Below, in pieces: positions 11,540-21,908 of a stretch of 64,000 nucleotides of DNA. Position 1 is the stretch's first letter, and each line of letters opens with the position of its first letter. The stretch lies in assembly GCA_013146195.2 (NCBI GenBank), contig CM028381.1, forward strand, positions 95,621,255 to 95,685,254, in the 5' to 3' direction. The notes below the pieces were generated by a model. It did no database searches. It worked only from the letters and a program-made list of their open reading frames with translations, and was not told where the DNA came from. A program made the position numbers and the translations under genes. Origin of the DNA: Codonopsis lanceolata (taxonomy: Eukaryota; Streptophyta; Magnoliopsida; Asterales; Campanulaceae).

Positions 11540-12095
11540 GAGTAGAACAAGTTTAGTGAATATGAATCATTGCATAATCATCAATTATGAAAATCGCTCA
11601 CAATTAAACTTGAAGAGATTGAGTTGTGCCATGTACAACAAATACAGCTATGTACTAAACACCCTAGATTGACCATGTCACGACATTTGCAATCAATGCA
11701 CGGTTTATTGCTATACATCTCGAAAGGAAATGAATCTGTCTGCAACACGACTAAGTTGAATCTCATAACTAGGGAACCAATACGTTAATGAATTAATTAG
11801 TGAATTAGGAACCCAAAATCCTTTTTCTTTCCAAAGCACTAAATTTTGTATTTTCAACAAACTTCCATTTTTTGACAGGATTTAGAATTTCAAAAATGGG
11901 TTAGTTCCCTACATCCAAATATCGCATGTAATCTAAAGAAGCATATTAACATATGCAGAAGATAATCTAAATCAAGTTATAAAAGTAACCGACATTGATA
12001 TTAGACTCCCAGAGTCTATTCCCTTTTCCATGGCTTTAGCCTTGCATCATAAATATGCCCAGACCTGAGAAATAAGGTTGATTTAAAGCAGTGTT
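11540..12095. repeat. Copy 1 of an intragenic duplication
   Basis: This segment aligns in order with 13610-14400: the same anchor words occur at both (AATATGAATCATTGCAT, CTTGAAGAGATTGAGT, ACATCCAAATATCGCATG, CCATGGCTTTAGC). It includes a degenerate counterpart (11990-12064) of the exon at 14310-14373, with conserved flanking splice signals but stops in the frame. Confidence 0.75.
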
Positions 12096-12115
12096 CAAAA
12101 AATCAACCTAGGTAG

Positions 12116-12746
12116 GCAGTGGCGGATCCAGGAATAATGTTGACCGGTGTCCAAAATTTTAGCTACTCCCTTCGTCCCAAAATATATTTTGGGGCTTTAC
12201 ACGTAAACCAATGAAACATATTATGAAGACCAAACTACCCCTATTCAAACATTAATGAGGTATCTTGATATTCTTGTTCAAAGAACCAAACACGGGTTAC
12301 AGAGTCAATAAATATGGGTAGAATTAGAGAAAAAAAAAAAGGAAAAAGTTCCTTAAAAATTATAAAGTGTCATCTATTTTGGAACAAAAAAACTCATTCA
12401 AAACGTCATATATTTTGGGAGGAGGTGGTATTACATAAAAAAATATATAAATTACAATTTATCCTTTACGCGCTTTCATACGTTGAAAACATGTAATTAC
12501 ATCATTATCACTAACATTCAGTAACATGTCTTTTTCGATATAACATACAAGAGAATCATTTAAAAATTGATCGGACATTCGATTTCATAAATCAGTCTTG
12601 ACAATATTTTTTACAGAGAATTTGGGAGGGGTCCAATAATTTTTTTTTGAGGGGTCTAATTGTCAAATATCACAAACCTACTCCCAATTTTTTTTCTTGA
12701 GCGGTGTCCATGGACACCCCTACAAGCCATGTAGATCCGCCACTGC
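12116..12746. mobile_element. Non-autonomous TIR transposon nested in the previous element
   Basis: The termini GCAGTGGCGGATC and GATCCGCCACTGC are perfect 13-bp inverted repeats, flanked on both sides by AGGTAG (12110-12115 and 12747-12752). There is no transposase. The superfamily is not certain from the 6-bp duplication. Confidence 0.75.
12166..12428. mobile_element. Stowaway-like MITE nested inside 12116-12746
   Basis: The left terminus CTCCCTTCGTCCCAAAATAT and the right terminus, which reads CCACCTCCTCCCAAAATATA on the other strand, are flanked by TA dinucleotides (12164-12165 and 12429-12430). These are typical of Tc1/mariner-derived Stowaway MITEs. Confidence 0.7.
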
Positions 12747-13347
12747 AGGTAGGCACCACCCCGGCGCCTAGAAATTTGGTAAATTGATGAAAAAATCGGC
12801 TAGGCGGGCTAGGCGCTCTAGGCAACCAACTGTTGATTTTTCATATTTTTTTAATTTTTTTAAAAATTTTGACCCTAAATAATGTCATTTTGGGTTTTTT
12901 TTAAAAAAATAATAATTAATATCAATTTCAAATAATTAAATTATTTTTGTAAATTTGTAATTGTCAACGGACCTATGGAAAAATTGAACTGTTGACTATT
13001 TTTGTAATATTTTGAACCTTAGATGATATTAAATTTCTAGTTTTACTTTTAAAATTTAACATCATAATATAATCATTATTTTAAAATTATTAGGTGATAT
13101 TAAGTATTAGTATATTTTAAAAAATTAATGTTTAATAATTAGGTTATAATAAAAAATATATTAAAAATAGGATATCATATCTTATTTCTAGACCCCGCCT
13201 ATATCCCGGCTAGGTGCTGGTCTGGCGCCTAGCAATTTTTAGAACTTTGATCTAAAGTAAGCAAATAAAACTTTTAAGAAAAATGGAAGCTGATGTATAT
13301 AACAGTTATTAAAGTACACTAATTAACAGTCTCAATCTTAAACTCAC

Positions 13348-13424
13348 CAATAAACCGAAATGCCATGAATAACGACCTTGTCATGCACTTCATCATCAAG
13401 TGTGGGCGTGCTAGTTCCAAGACA
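13348..13424 (-). pseudogene. Putative exon of the decayed locus
   Basis: This 77-base segment lies between acceptor TTTTTAATAG and donor GTGAGTTT. Two frames are open; one reads TPTLDDEVHDKVVIHG. It was not matched to a family. Joining to the exon at 14310-14373 gives an early stop with this acceptor in the frame set by the ATG at 14352. Confidence 0.35.
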
Positions 13425-13609
13425 CTATTAAAAAAATTAAAGGATATTATTAGTCAATTGTCATCTCTGCCTGCTCCAATTAAGCAGAACTTCATAAATT
13501 AAAGAAGTCAAAAATGGAGAAAGAAAAGAGTTTATACTCTTGATTATTGGAATCCAGATCAGTAATGATATGTTATTTAAATCAAGAAATTTCGATAAGG
13601 TTATTGGGT

Positions 13610-14400
13610 TCAATATCATTGAAGAAATTTACTGAATATGAATCATTGCATGTTCATCAAATATGAAACTAGCACATAATAAAACTTGAAGAGATTGAGT
13701 CGTGCAATCTATATTATAAAAAAAACTAGGTAATTGAATAGGGCTATTTAGAGGTTGAGATTAAATTCTCTTAAAACATTTAACGATTGAGTTTTACCCT
13801 CATTTCACATATATGAGTAGTTATCTATTTTTAACTCCCTTTTACAAGTTATCATCTACAATTAATATTAGGGTCAGTCACCTTTTTTTCTTCTCCCTAT
13901 GTTTCCCTGCGATTAATATTCTGAAGAGTAACCCTTATAAAAAATCAATTTCTCAACTATCACGAAGCAATGTACCCCTCAATTGTAACATTTTTTTAAC
14001 TGCACCTTCTATTTAAGCATTGTTATACTAGTATCGTGCCTGGCATGAAGATCTAGTGTGAAACCAATACAGCTGTTGTATTTAAGAAACCATTGCATAA
14101 ATGAATAAATTAGTGAATTAGGAATTACCCAAAATCACTTATTTTACAAAGGGCTAACTTTTTGTCGTTTGAATAACTTCCATTTTTTTCCAACAGCCTA
14201 TAGATTTCAAAAAATTAATTAGTTCTCTACATCCAAATATCGCATGCAATCTAAAGAAGCGTTCAAAAATATGCAAGAGATAATCTAAAGCATGTTAATG
14301 AAAATTAACCAACAGTGATATCAGACTTGTAGAGTCTGATTCCCTCCTCCATGGCTTTAGCTTTGCACCAGACCTGAAAAATAAGGTTGATCTAATGTTA
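13610..14400. repeat. Copy 2 of the intragenic duplication
   Basis: This is the counterpart of 11540-12095, offset by about 2.1-2.3 kb. The offset grows along the alignment because of small insertions here. It carries the better preserved version of the duplicated exon (14310-14373). Confidence 0.75.
14310..14373 (-). pseudogene. Putative first coding exon
   Basis: The segment lies between ATTTTTCAG and GTTAATTT. It contains ATG GAG GAG at 14352 in a favourable context, giving MEEGIRLYKSDITV before the donor. A degenerate duplicate lies at 11990-12064. Confidence 0.4.
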
Positions 14401-14609
14401 GCAAATGAAAATTACAAAAAGAAGAAGCTGATATAGATAAAAGTTATCCAAGTATATTAAGATAATTAATTCGAAAGACTCTTTGATCCGAAAGGAGTAT
14501 CTGAAATCTTTTGATCTACTCTATTATAATTAATTCAAAGCTGATAACAAAATTTACAGAAAAAAAATAATCAAAATTTAGTTAAGGACTAAGAAGCTTT
14601 CCTACTTAC

Positions 14610-14940
14610 TCGATAGGTTTTACCGCACAGATTACAGAGATAGGGAAAGATAGAGAAAGAGGGAGGGAGAGAAAGCGGGGAATGGGGAAGGGTGGCGGAA
14701 TGGATGGAGGCAGTAAGTTTAGTGTTTTACTTTTAGGGTTGCTCAGAGTGTCCACAAAGGACACTTTTATTAACCCACTAAAACACTGTTTGCAGTATTT
14801 TAACAAAATCGGATTCCACAGTGAACCCCCAATTCAACACTCAATCGCAATTACCCGTCAAGTGAATCGCAAACTATTACGATTCACTTAGCGGAACAGT
14901 AGCAACTCTTCGGCATCTTTCTCTCTCCTAGCTTGATGAA
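14610..14940 (-). promoter_or_regulatory. Probable 5' untranslated exon and promoter side of the minus-strand locus
   Basis: The minus strand downstream of about 14940 is pyrimidine-rich (CTTTCTCTCCCTCCCTC) and runs into a consensus donor A|GTAAGT at 14609, as expected of a plant 5' leader exon. The transcription start is not defined by sequence. Confidence 0.35.
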
Positions 14941-15283
14941 ATGCCGCTCTTTTTTCCTTTATCAACCGCCACTACCCTATTCTTCCCCTGTTGGTGGTGC
15001 CTAATCACGGCGGAGCTCCTCCCTCCAGTAAGCCGGGAAATGGGTCAGGGACTTATTTATGTATAGAGGGTGTTTATTGGAATGAATTATTTTTAGAGGG
15101 TTGAAATTGAAAAAGTGTAAATGAAACAAAAAACGAGGTGGCTAGAGTGTGGTATTGGGAGCCACTGATGTGGATGCTCTTAGGTATTTAAAGCACTGAA
15201 TGCCCCCTTAATTTTGTAACAGAAATGTTGTAGGGGTTGTAGTTGCTGTATAATATACTCTATCGGTTCCGGGTAAAGAATTT

Positions 15284-16337
15284 TGTAAGTCCAGTAGGCA
15301 ACAATTAAGGCTAGAGGGGGGGTGAATAGCCTTTAAAAGCTTTGAAGGTTGATTTATAAAACCTTTTATAGTTGGCAGCGGAAAAAGAGTTTTGTCAGTC
15401 AGCTAAGAATTGGTCAGCTGGCTGATACTTTGAAAATGTTTAAGCTGATGAAAGTTGGTCAGCTAGCTGACACAATTGTTTTCAAAGGAAGTTGGCTTTT
15501 AAAGTTGATCACTGAATATAGAGAGGAAACTGAAATACAATTTAACTGAACAACTAAGCAAACAATTGTTGTTAACTGACCGACACTTAATCAGTTGAAA
15601 AACTTCTTAAGTGTTAAGTCAGTTTGCAAGAATATGAGTAATGGCTGACAAATCAGTTGAAGTGGTTCACAGATAAACTGCTACGTCCACTACCAAGTTG
15701 GTCAGACTTGGATTTTTGAAGTGCACTAATTTTATTAAAAATCTATTTGATCTCTAATGGATCAGTGTACAACAAAAGACCGGTGTTTGTGGAGAATGAT
15801 TGAGAAACAATCAAACTCGTGAGACAAACTAACTGAATACAAAAGATATGAAGTAGAATCATTCAGTGTTTGCCTAAACAGTAACTAGAAAGAATTAAAA
15901 TAAAGTAGAGTATCTAGCTAATGTTTTTAAGAAGACTAAGGCAAGGAGAAATTTCTTGAAAGAATAAGGCTTTAGACTTCTGTAATTGTATTTCTTCAAG
16001 AATGCTTCCAGTGGGTATTTATAGAAGATCTTCAAGAGTAACCCGTTAGGAACACATTTTGAATTTGAAATGTGTTTGGCAGGTGCAAGATCTCAAAAGA
16101 TCCTGGGAAGAATTATCTAGCAGAATATCTACCAAAAACATACAAGTAAGAGAGAGTGTCAGTACAAGTATTTGATCAATCAAATAAGGAAAGCAAACTG
16201 ACACTAAGAACACTATGATCAGCTAGAGTGAATAACTGACAAAGGAATTTCGGGCTGACCAAATATAATTCTATGTTCTTGGCTGACAATCAAGTGAAAT
16301 GATTTTAAGCAAATTTAATTTCATGCAAGATTCAACA
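15284..16337 (-). repeat. 3' LTR of the non-autonomous element (1054 bp)
   Basis: It starts TGTTGAATCTTGC at 16337 and ends GGACTTACA at 15284 (minus strand). The last 75 bases contain the run CACCCCCCCCTCTAG, which sits near LTR ends of SIRE-like copia elements. Copia affinity is inference only. Confidence 0.85.
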
Positions 16338-16350
16338 ATCTCCTCCTATT
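16328..16350 (-). other. Polypurine tract region
   Basis: The minus strand reads AAATAGGAGGAGAT immediately before the LTR start TGTTGAATC at 16337. Confidence 0.65.
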
Positions 16351-16546
16351 TGCTTAAAACCATTCACTTGAAAGCAGAAAGCCAAAAATGCTTTCATTCC
16401 TGCAAAAGTGATGTTAGTACAGCAAGCAGATAACATATGAAGGAAAGTAGCTTAAAAATTTAAAAGTACCAAATGTATGCTACAAATAAAACAGGAGTAT
16501 TAAAGTTGTTCAGAGTTTAGAGAGAAATGAGATATTCAGTTGGCTG

Positions 16547-17437
16547 ATGTGGATCCTTCAGTTATTCTTGTTTGTTTCAATTGATGGACCAACTTCAGCT
16601 TCTTTGTCAGTTGCAGCAGCTTCACTTCCATTTACTTGTTCAGCTTGGTTTCCAACTTCAGCTTCTAGTTCTGCTTGTGCTTCTGGTTCGTTATCAGTGT
16701 CGACTTTGATCGGGCATAAGTTTGCTGAGAATCTTGTTTTCGGCCAGGTAAGTATCAGCCCGTGCTTTCTGCTTCTTCTCCTCCTGAATGGTTTGAAGTA
16801 GTGTAGCTTCAGCATTAAAAGCTCGGTTGGCCCATTCTTGCTGGTAGAGCAAGATGGTCCTCCAGTCATCCATATTGGCTTCACGAGGGGCACCAGCAGC
16901 AATGGCAGCTTGCACCTCGGTGGTGAGGATCTGGGTAAGGTTTGGAAGCAGAGAGGCTACTTGCTGTTGAAGAATAGCAAGCTGGTTGGTGTGGTGTGTA
17001 AAAGCTGACTTCATTTGGAGATGGTGAACATACAGAAGATCCAGCTTGGCTGACAAAGAGAGGGAACCAGGGGTTGTAGGTTCTGGGGCAGGTGGCTGAG
17101 AGGGTCAAGGCTCATCGGAGAATAGCTGAAAGGTATGGATATCAGCATCCTCAGGGTCAGGAGGGAAAAAGACATCCATGGGGTAGGCTGGGATTTGGGC
17201 TTCTGGCTCAGGTATGGGTTCAGGTAGAGGCATGTCTTCAGGAAAGACAATTTTGGTGCTTGTAGGATGATGCAAAGCTTTGGAGACAATCTCCCTTTGT
17301 TTTCTGGCTTTCCTACAGGCCAGCTGAGAAGGGCTAAGAATGGACTCATCCTCAGATGTGGACTTGGAGGAATTAGATGAAGAGTCTAAGGGGGATTGGT
17401 CAACAGATTTTTCAGAAGAAGAGGAATCAGAAGCAAC
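16547..17437 (-). pseudogene. C-terminal continuation of the gag-like frame, broken by stops
   Basis: The frame of the upstream reading frame continues past the TAA at 17440-17438 through a Ser/Glu-rich stretch. It meets a TGA near 17105, then reads a helical segment (LDLLYVHHLQMKSAF, LQTIQEEKKQKARAD) to about 16694. A last acidic segment (EAQAELEAEVG) lies in another frame and ends near 16558. The whole looks like one ancestral protein of about 1070 codons broken by two stops and two frameshifts. Confidence 0.55.
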
Positions 17438-18560
17438 TTATGGAGAAAGCTCAGGTTGAGCAGGCTTGATGGTAAACAAAGGACTAACTGATAGGGTGAG
17501 AGATATGTGAAGGGATAGGTCTGGTAGAACAAACAGAGGGGAGGCCTGGTTTGGATGAGAGGGTATGTCAGCTGCGGGAAGAGGGGGAGAAGCAGCTGCA
17601 GTGTCAGCTGAAGAGATAGTGATAGCAGCTGAAGGATCAGCTAGAGGGGCAGGTGCAGCCGACACAGTAGGGATAGGAGTAGGAATAGTATCAGTCAATG
17701 GAGGAATGGGAATGGATGGAGTGACTGACACAATTGATGCTGGAAGGGGTATGGCTGACATAAGTGGAGTAGAAGATGGAGTGACTGACATAGGTAGAAC
17801 TGTTGTGGGGATAGATGGTTGAGGAACTGGTACTGGGAGAGGTAGTGTAGAGAGAGGAACAGTAGCAGGAAGTATTGAGGTGGAGGCATCAACAGTGAGG
17901 CTGAAGGAAGGTAGAGAGATGGGTTGCAAAGTACAGGTTGAAGGAACTGTCAGCTCAGCTGAGGCAGAAACGGGTAAAGTTGTGGCTGATACAACAAAAG
18001 GAATAGGAGACGGAGTGATATGAGGAATAGTGGGAATGGATTCTGTAATCAATGGGGCTGGTTGACTAGTCATGGCATCTGGAAAAGCAGTGTTCATAAA
18101 AGCTCCTCCTGGCATGGAGGCCATCTGTCTGTGGAGTTCGATATAGGCTTGGTTAGCAGCATTAACTGCATCCTGGACATATTTGTTTGCAGCTCTTTGG
18201 ATCCGGGCTAATTTGGCTGGGTCGACTGAAGGTTGTTCCCAGTCCTGGTTTATGTCATCATCCTCAGGCAGAGCAAGTCTGCCAATTAGGAAGGGATCAT
18301 TTGAGGGAAGAGCTGGTAGGTCATGAACTTTATTGTAAATCGTCCAGGCTAAAAAGACAAGCTCATCTTGAACAAATCTATCATTAGAGAGATAGAATCT
18401 GTTCCAGAGCAAAGGAAGAGGATCAAAATACTTGCCATAATTGGCCACTAAGTCTTCTTGACTGAGATTGGGAGTGACATGATATAACACATAAGGTCGC
18501 CTTTTCAGAATGTTGTCAATGTACTTAATTGGGTTGACAGGTGGTTTTTCAGCTTTCTTC
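17438..18560 (-). CDS. Gag-like/plant transposon protein, middle part, Pro/Ser/Thr-rich
   Basis: The frame is open from about 18560 with no initiator until 18490, because a frameshift separates it from the upstream frame. The first 120 residues are ordinary globular sequence (FVQDELVFLAWTIYNK, NAANQAYIELHRQM). The rest is a low-complexity Pro/Ser/Thr/Ala linker of repeated short phrases such as PIPPLTDTIPTPIPT. It is non-enzymatic and presumably structural. It ends at a TAA after which the same frame stays coding-like. Confidence 0.55.
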
Positions 18561-19758
18561 TCCTCATGGAAATAAAGAAGAAACTAAACAAAATAAGGAA
18601 GATGATCGATAGGGACGACCCAATTAGGAGGAATAGGAATTGGATTAGCCTGGTAGTAGGAATGCCTAGGATGGAAAGTAGGATTCCTAATTGGTGGGAA
18701 AAACTTGATTGGAGCAGTATTTGGAGATCTAGGATTGGAGTTGGAGCAGTATTTGGAGATCTAGGATTGGAGGGAGGAGAGTTGGGAGCAGTATCAGTGA
18801 TAGGAGTAGGGGAGAAAGGAACAAAGGTACCTGGATTAAGTTCAGGATTTCTTCTTTGTCTTTTTGCAGCAGTGTCAGCTGCCAATGTCAGTCTCCTCCT
18901 TCTAGGTTGCCTCCTTTCAGGGACTTCAGCTTCTTGTACATCAGTTGGTGACACTTCGAGTTGGAGGTGCATCTTCGGTGGTGAACTCTTGTTGGTGAAC
19001 TCTTGGTGATCAATTTCGACTTCTTGACCATCATCGGTGGCGACTAGAGGAAAAGTAAGAGCTTGGGTCCTTGTTCTTTTTGGTCTCCTGCTTGTCTGGA
19101 CTGGGGGCACTTCCTGACCAAATCTGCTCGACACACTTGCTCTTCTGATGTCAGCTGCAACATATTTCTTGACCTTGACGGCTTCAAGGTCAGCAACCTT
19201 AATGAGTAGATGTTGAAGAGTAGGAATTGATCGGAGAAACTGATTTATAATCAGATGATGAGTGAGTCTTGGGTTTCCAGTAGCCATGTTTTCCTTGTAC
19301 TTGGCAATGTTGACTTTTATACACTCTACCAAAACAGCTCCCCAGTTCATCTCGCAATTTTCCACAATGCCTTCCATGAGAAACAGTTGAGCCTCCGTAA
19401 TCTTGTCATGTCCCCCGGATTTAATGATGAGGCACTTGTCCAACACTGTGGCCAGGGCATAGTGGAGTGGATCAAATCGATGCTTGTGCCTGTCAAAGGC
19501 AAGTTCTATTGGGACTTCTCCTCTCATAGTAATCCACCCATCTCGTTGGGTTTCATCAGGAATGGTGTAGGTTGTAGAGCCGTCGTCATAGAGGTTGGGA
19601 AAAGCAGCAGTGATGGTTTCAGAGTCAAAGACGATGGGAACTCCTCTGATATTACCAATAAGGGAGAATGGGTCGGCTGGGTTTTCCTCCATGCCCATGA
19701 AAAATTCTTTAGTGAGCTGGGAACTGAAGGTCCGAATGTTGAAGGAAAGTAAAGGCAT
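18505..19758 (-). CDS. Putative plant transposon protein domain (gag-like), N-terminal part
   Basis: This 417-codon frame begins MPLLSFNIRTFSSQ right at the LTR junction. Residues about 20-210 resemble the domain annotated as putative plant transposon protein in gag-like genes of plant retrotransposons (GNIRGVPIVFDSETI, then HKHRFDPLHYALATVLDK and MEGIVENCEMNWG). A basic linker follows (RRPKRTRTQ, ERRQPRRRRLT). The last 90 codons after about 18600 are probably out of frame, since the coding-like sequence continues in the next frame (KKAEKPPVNPIKYIDN). The true start may have been lost in the deletion that removed the primer binding site. Confidence 0.65.
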   Translation of the reverse strand: MPLLSFNIRTFSSQLTKEFFMGMEENPADPFSLIGNIRGVPIVFDSETITAAFPNLYDDGSTTYTIPDETQRDGWITMRGEVPIELAFDRHKHRFDPLHYALATVLDKCLIIKSGGHDKITEAQLFLMEGIVENCEMNWGAVLVECIKVNIAKYKENMATGNPRLTHHLIINQFLRSIPTLQHLLIKVADLEAVKVKKYVAADIRRASVSSRFGQEVPPVQTSRRPKRTRTQALTFPLVATDDGQEVEIDHQEFTNKSSPPKMHLQLEVSPTDVQEAEVPERRQPRRRRLTLAADTAAKRQRRNPELNPGTFVPFSPTPITDTAPNSPPSNPRSPNTAPTPILDLQILLQSSFSHQLGILLSILGIPTTRLIQFLFLLIGSSLSIIFLILFSFFFISMRRRKLKNHLSTQLSTLTTF

Positions 19759-19760
19759 TA

Positions 19761-20740
19761 AAAACCTTTTATAGTTGGCAGCGGAAAAAGAGTTTTGTCA
19801 GTCAGCTAAGAATTGGTCAGCTGGCTGATACTTTGAAAATGTTTAAGCTGATGAAAGTTGGTCAGCTAGCTGACACAATTGTTTTCAAAGGAAGTTGGCT
19901 TTTAAAGTTGATCACTGAATATAGAGAGGAAACTGAAATACAATTTAACTGAACAACTAAGCAAACAATTGTTGTTAACTGACTGACACTTAATCAGTTG
20001 AAAAACTTCTTAAGTGTTAAGTCAGTTTGCAAGAATATGAGTAATGGCTGACAAATCAGTTGAATTGGTTCACAGATAAACTGCTACGTCCACTACCAAG
20101 TTGGTCAAACTTGGATTTTTGAAGTCCACTAATTTTATTAAAAATCTATTTTATCTCTAATGGATCAGTGTACAACAAAAGACCGGTGTTTGTGGAGAAT
20201 GATTGAGAAACAATCAAACTCGTGAGACAAACTAACTAAATACAAAAGATATGAAGTAGAATCACTCAGTGTTTGCCGAAACAATAACTAGAAAGAATTA
20301 AAACAAAGTAGAGTATCTAGCTAATGTTTTTAAGAAGACTAAGGCAAGGAGAAATTTCTTGAACGAATAAGGCTTTAGACTTCTGTAATTGTATTTCTTC
20401 AAGAATGCTTCCAGTGGGTATTTATAGAAGATCTTCAAGAGTAACCCGTTAGGAACACATTTTGAATTTGAAATGTGTTTGGCAGGTGCAAGATCTCAAA
20501 ATATCCTGGGAAGGATTATCTAGCAGAATATCTACCAAAAACATACAAGTAAGAGAGAGTGTCAGTACAAGTATTTGATCAATCAAATAAGGAAAGCAAA
20601 CTGACACTAAGAACACTATGATCAGCTAGAGTGAATAACTGACAAAGCAATTTTGGGCTGACCAAATATAATTCTATGTTCTTGGCTGACAATCAAGTGA
20701 AATGATTTTAAGAAAATTTAATTTCATGCAAGATTCAACA
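19761..20740 (-). repeat. 5' LTR of the non-autonomous element, truncated (980 bp)
   Basis: It is nearly identical to 15358-16337. Identity stops at the AAAACC junction (19761), where the 3' LTR continues for another 74-77 bases. Confidence 0.85.
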
Positions 20741-20900
20741 AATTTATTATTTCGTTTTGAGATGTTTTACTTAAATAGTCCAATTTTAAAAATTAAATTA
20801 CAAAAGTGTCATTTTATTACTAATAAACTACAAAAAAATGTCATTAGCTTACAAAGTTTGACTTTCAAACATAAACTTTTTACTCAAAACGGAGGGAGTA

Positions 20901-21908
20901 TTTGTTAGAACTGGTAATGGTCTGGGCCAACGCGAAGATGACGAGGTAGAGTCTTATAATTGTGGGATTTGTCAAATATAGCCAACAGACCTAGTTGTTA
21001 TACATATATAGCCTTTGACAAACCCACTTATGGATCTGACCAAAACGCCCCTGCATAAAGTGGTCGACATAAGTGGTCGTCAAGTGGTCGACCTATCGAT
21101 CATAAGTAAATTTTTTGACCAACGTTAATTTATTGGATATACATCGGTTTATCCAATAAACCACTTGGTTTATCTATCGACTACTTACCCTAATACGTAT
21201 ATACACACCCGTGGTCGATCTAAACAAACTCACAGTTCATTCTAACACAACATTTGTTGACCTAGAACCCTCTCAATGACGACCATCGATTTCAATTTGA
21301 TTTTGGATTTTGATTCAAAGCTCAAGAGATTTCAAGTAACCCTAATTCGTCCGTGATAATCGATTCAGAACCAGGTAAACCTCACATTGCTTTTTCGCTT
21401 AGGGTTTTAATGATGTCTTTATGGTTGATCATTTGAGTCGACCTCCACTGTTTTATCAATAAACCATGTACCTACCTTTTTGTTTATATTGACAAACTAG
21501 TTTGCAAACCATGTACCTGCCCTTTTGAGTCGACCTTCGCTGTTTTATCAATAAACCATATACCTGCCTTTTTGTTTATATTGATAAACTAGTTTGCAAA
21601 ACAAGGTGCAAACCTGCTGTTTGGTAACTTTTTTTATAAATCACAGACCAGTTAACATTGTTAACAGACAATGACATGGTTTATCTATGGTTTATTAATA
21701 AACCATGTACCTGCCTTTTTGTTTATATTGACAAAACCAATTTGCTTTATAACCATGTGTTTTATAACCCAGTTTATGAAACCATGTCCGTAAACCAAGT
21801 GTAATTTCATATGGTTCATGAATTTCACTGTCAGTAAACCTTGTTTTAATAGTCGTAGATTATAGTTCCTTGTTTTAATGTTTAATTTGTATTTCAATTA
21901 CAGAGAAT
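20901..21908 (+). other. 5' flank of the DUF1985 gene with internal repeats
   Basis: No coding sequence is seen. A 35-40 bp phrase (AAACCATGTACCTGCC, TTTTTGTTTATATTGAC, AAACTAGTTTGCAAA) recurs near 21460, 21548 and 21700. A possible transposon end GGGATTTGTCAAATATAG lies at 20964 but no matching inverted end was found. Confidence 0.4.

Larger units (their letters stand above)
12095..13244. mobile_element. TIR element with GGCGCCTAG termini, interrupted
   Basis: The left end (TTCAAAAAATCAACCTAGG, continued at 12753 as CACCACCCCGGCGCCTAG) and the reverse complement of the right end near 13244 (TTCTAAAAATTGCTAGGCG) form an imperfect inverted repeat. The element is AT-rich inside and has no coding capacity. 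The left end is split by the element at 12116-12746. Confidence 0.55.
8277..14940 (-). pseudogene. Multi-exon locus, decayed or chimeric, containing SWINGER-like exons
   Basis: Seven segments on the minus strand are bounded by convincing splice signals, but they do not join into one open frame. In order they are 14610-14940 (untranslated first exon with donor GTAAGT), 14310-14373, 13348-13424, 11150-11400, 10929-11049, 9614-9680, 8898-9107 and possibly 8277-8518. The first ATG in good context is at 14352. The 9680-8898 pair resembles the N-terminus of SWINGER/EZA1; I do not recognise the upstream exons. Joining neighbours by their best splice sites meets stops, and the SWINGER-like exon has an in-frame TAA. 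It may be a pseudogene, a chimera of two genes, or a real gene whose junctions I have misplaced. Confidence 0.5.
15284..20740 (-). mobile_element. Non-autonomous LTR retrotransposon with gag-like reading frame (5457 bp)
   Basis: The element is flanked by perfect 5-bp duplications AATTT (15279-15283 and 20741-20745). On the minus strand the 5' LTR is 20740-19761 and the 3' LTR 16337-15284. A polypurine tract (AGGAGGAGAT) precedes the 3' LTR. No protease, integrase, reverse transcriptase or RNase H is encoded, so movement would need a helper. The 5' LTR lacks its last 75 or so bases, and no primer binding site follows it. A deletion therefore joined the LTR directly to the reading frame. By eye the LTRs differ at about 16 of 980 aligned positions, which suggests a recent insertion. 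Confidence 0.9.
15258..20898. mobile_element. Stowaway MITE split by an LTR retrotransposon
   Basis: TA plus CTCTATCGGTTCC (15258) and GGAACG-type GGAGGGAG plus TA (20891-20900) are the two ends of a Stowaway MITE of about 180 bp once the LTR element 15284-20740 and one AATTT are removed. TA target dinucleotides are at 15256-15257 and 20899-20900. Confidence 0.75.

Noticed and set aside
17565..19752. Plus-strand frames of 85, 147 and 165 codons
   Set aside because: Antisense of the gag-like coding sequence of the minus-strand retroelement, with no domain of their own.
20964..21000. Mutator-type terminus for the DUF1985 gene
   Set aside because: GGGATTTGTCAAATATAG looks like a terminus, but no inverted partner or duplication was found downstream.
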